Shown here: piece after piece, positions 39,382 to 40,234 of the stretch
How the letters are laid out: the number at the start of each line of letters is the position of its first letter
Numbering within the stretch: the first letter of the stretch is position 1
Assembly (NCBI GenBank): GCA_021775495.1
Contig: JAJFHT010000253.1
Location: 1-40,234 of the forward strand
Source: Hyphomicrobiales bacterium
Lineage (GTDB): Bacteria > Pseudomonadota > Alphaproteobacteria > Rhizobiales > Rhizobiaceae
Direction: 5' to 3'
DNA length: 40,234 nucleotides
The notes under the pieces: model-generated
Told to the model about the DNA's origin: nothing
The model's database searches: none
Seen by the model: only the letters and a program-made list of their open reading frames with translations
Position numbers and translations under genes: made by a program

Positions 39382-40234
39382 ATGACACGGTTTAAGTCGG
39401 CACTCGCGGCGGTCACAATGAGCGTTTTGGCTTCAAATGCTCATGCACAATCAAATGCTGGGGTCATTAATCTGCCCGAAGGCATGATGTTTCCTGAGGG
39501 TATTGCAGAAGATGGCAGTGGATCGCTTTATGTGAGCGTATTTGGGAGTGGCGCGGTTTTGCGAATCGACGAGACCGGCCAGTCAGAAGTGATCAAATCG
39601 TCGGGCCAAGATGGCATGGCGGCACCCGTTGGCGTGGCGGTAGATGCGGCCAGAGATCGGCAATGGGTTGCCAGCATCAATCCTGAGACATTCATGAGTA
39701 AATTACATTTGTTCCGGCTAAGCAGCGGAGAATTGATCGAGAGCGTGGATGCGCCAAAAGAGAAGGGACCGCACTTTTTCAATGAGATTGTCATCAATAA
39801 GGACGGCGGCGTTTACATTTCGGACACGCTCCAACCGCGAATTTGGATGGCTACTCCGGAGTTGGAGTCATCTCTGAAAGAGTTTGTGGTCGACCCGCTT
39901 CTTACAAATCCCGACCCTAAGCGGATGCTTGGCATGAATGGCCTTGCAATGACGCCGGATGGGAAATTTCTGATAGCATCGATTATGGACCGGATGTCTC
40001 AGGGCGGTGGTCGTCTCGTCCGAGTCGATATCAACGATCGTAGCGTTCAGGATGTTACATTGATTGGCGATCTCGCCGAGTTTGGCGGTTCTGACGGAAT
40101 GTTCTTCGCACCTGGTGGGAAACTATTGATGGTAAACATCACACCGCCATCAGCTCTGGTCACCGCCACTTTCTCAAATGCCTATGCGCAGGCTGAGATT
40201 TCCAATTACGTTGTCACAGATGACATTGCAGATC
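39382..40234 (+). CDS. Exported SMP-30-like beta-propeller protein, 3' end outside window
   Basis: The reading frame is open to the last base of the window; about 284 residues are visible. Residues 1-23 are a Sec signal peptide (RFKSALAAVTMSVLASNAHAQ). The mature part shows propeller repeats: LPEGMMFPEGIAEDGSGSLYVSVFGSGAVLRID, FNEIVINKDGGVYISDTLQPRIW, MNGLAMTPDGKFLIASIMDR and EFGGSDGMFFAPGGKLLMVN. ATG 39382 has GAGGAG five nt upstream. Likely a periplasmic lactonase- or esterase-type propeller of the gluconolactonase/SMP-30 class, controlled by the divergent LysR. Distinct from the anchored propeller at 35854. Confidence 0.85.
   Translation, partial: MTRFKSALAAVTMSVLASNAHAQSNAGVINLPEGMMFPEGIAEDGSGSLYVSVFGSGAVLRIDETGQSEVIKSSGQDGMAAPVGVAVDAARDRQWVASINPETFMSKLHLFRLSSGELIESVDAPKEKGPHFFNEIVINKDGGVYISDTLQPRIWMATPELESSLKEFVVDPLLTNPDPKRMLGMNGLAMTPDGKFLIASIMDRMSQGGGRLVRVDINDRSVQDVTLIGDLAEFGGSDGMFFAPGGKLLMVNITPPSALVTATFSNAYAQAEISNYVVTDDIAD

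Noticed and set aside
1-40234. CRISPR arrays, tRNA/rRNA genes, prophage or intact insertion sequence
   Set aside because: None seen on either strand; the only mobile-element trace is the IS5 scar near 37.9 kb.

Overview
The window (about 60% GC by eye) looks like chromosomal DNA of an alphaproteobacterium, most likely Hyphomicrobiales (Rhizobiales). The main evidence is a complete Sox cluster in the divergent soxSRT / soxVWXYZABCD order known from members of that order, together with many ABC, LysR, AraC and GlxA genes of familiar rhizobial type. No rRNA, tRNA, CRISPR array or intact mobile element was seen. The species cannot be named from the sequence.

Layout. 1-3670: the end of a ribose-type ABC transporter (ATPase cut by the window edge, then permease) fused tightly to an M20 N-carbamoyl-amino-acid hydrolase. 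3839-5548: a YeeE/YedE (TsuA-like) sulfur transporter and an exported DsrE-family protein, closed by a strong bidirectional hairpin terminator. 5651-15676 (minus strand): soxV-W-X-Y-Z-A-B-C-D, a diheme cytochrome (SoxE-like) and a flavocytochrome c sulfide dehydrogenase subunit (SoxF). 15802-17775 (plus strand): soxS, soxR and a second YeeE transporter (soxT). 17789-18724 (minus): an exported metallo-beta-lactamase-fold protein, possibly SoxH-like. 18970-23785: a five-gene catabolic operon (FAH-family enzyme, aldehyde dehydrogenase, VOC protein, YdcF-like protein, MDR oxidoreductase). 23930-26602: an iron-type alcohol dehydrogenase and an ArsR regulator plus ArsP-like permease pair. 26642-31292 (minus): an amidase and three regulators (AraC/GyrI, GlxA, LuxR). 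31377-34035 (minus): a DUF1272 protein, a Bcr/CflA exporter and a MesD-like core methionine synthase. 34542-39221: a fasciclin protein, LysE exporter, SMP-30-like beta-propeller, SRPBCC/ArsR pair, an IS5 transposase scar and a LysR regulator. The window ends inside a second exported beta-propeller gene transcribed away from lysR.

How it works together. The Sox genes encode a full periplasmic thiosulfate-to-sulfate oxidation system: SoxXA loads thiosulfate on the SoxY cysteine of SoxYZ, SoxB releases sulfate, SoxCD oxidises the sulfane sulfur, and SoxV/W/S supply reductant. SoxF with the diheme cytochrome would add sulfide oxidation. SoxR carries the two cysteines typical of the persulfide-sensing SqrR/BigR branch, and a recurrent ACATTC-type motif lies in the soxS-soxV, soxW-soxX and soxB-soxC gaps, with a looser copy (two ATTC half-sites) before dsrE, suggesting a shared regulon.

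No wholly new system is proven here. The best candidates for something under-described are the YeeE plus exported single-cysteine DsrE module beside sox, the predicted SoxR sites, the in-operon duplication of the cytochrome domain of SoxD and SoxE, the MesD enzyme without a neighbouring MesX, and the paired 17-bp palindromes between lysR and the terminal beta-propeller gene.
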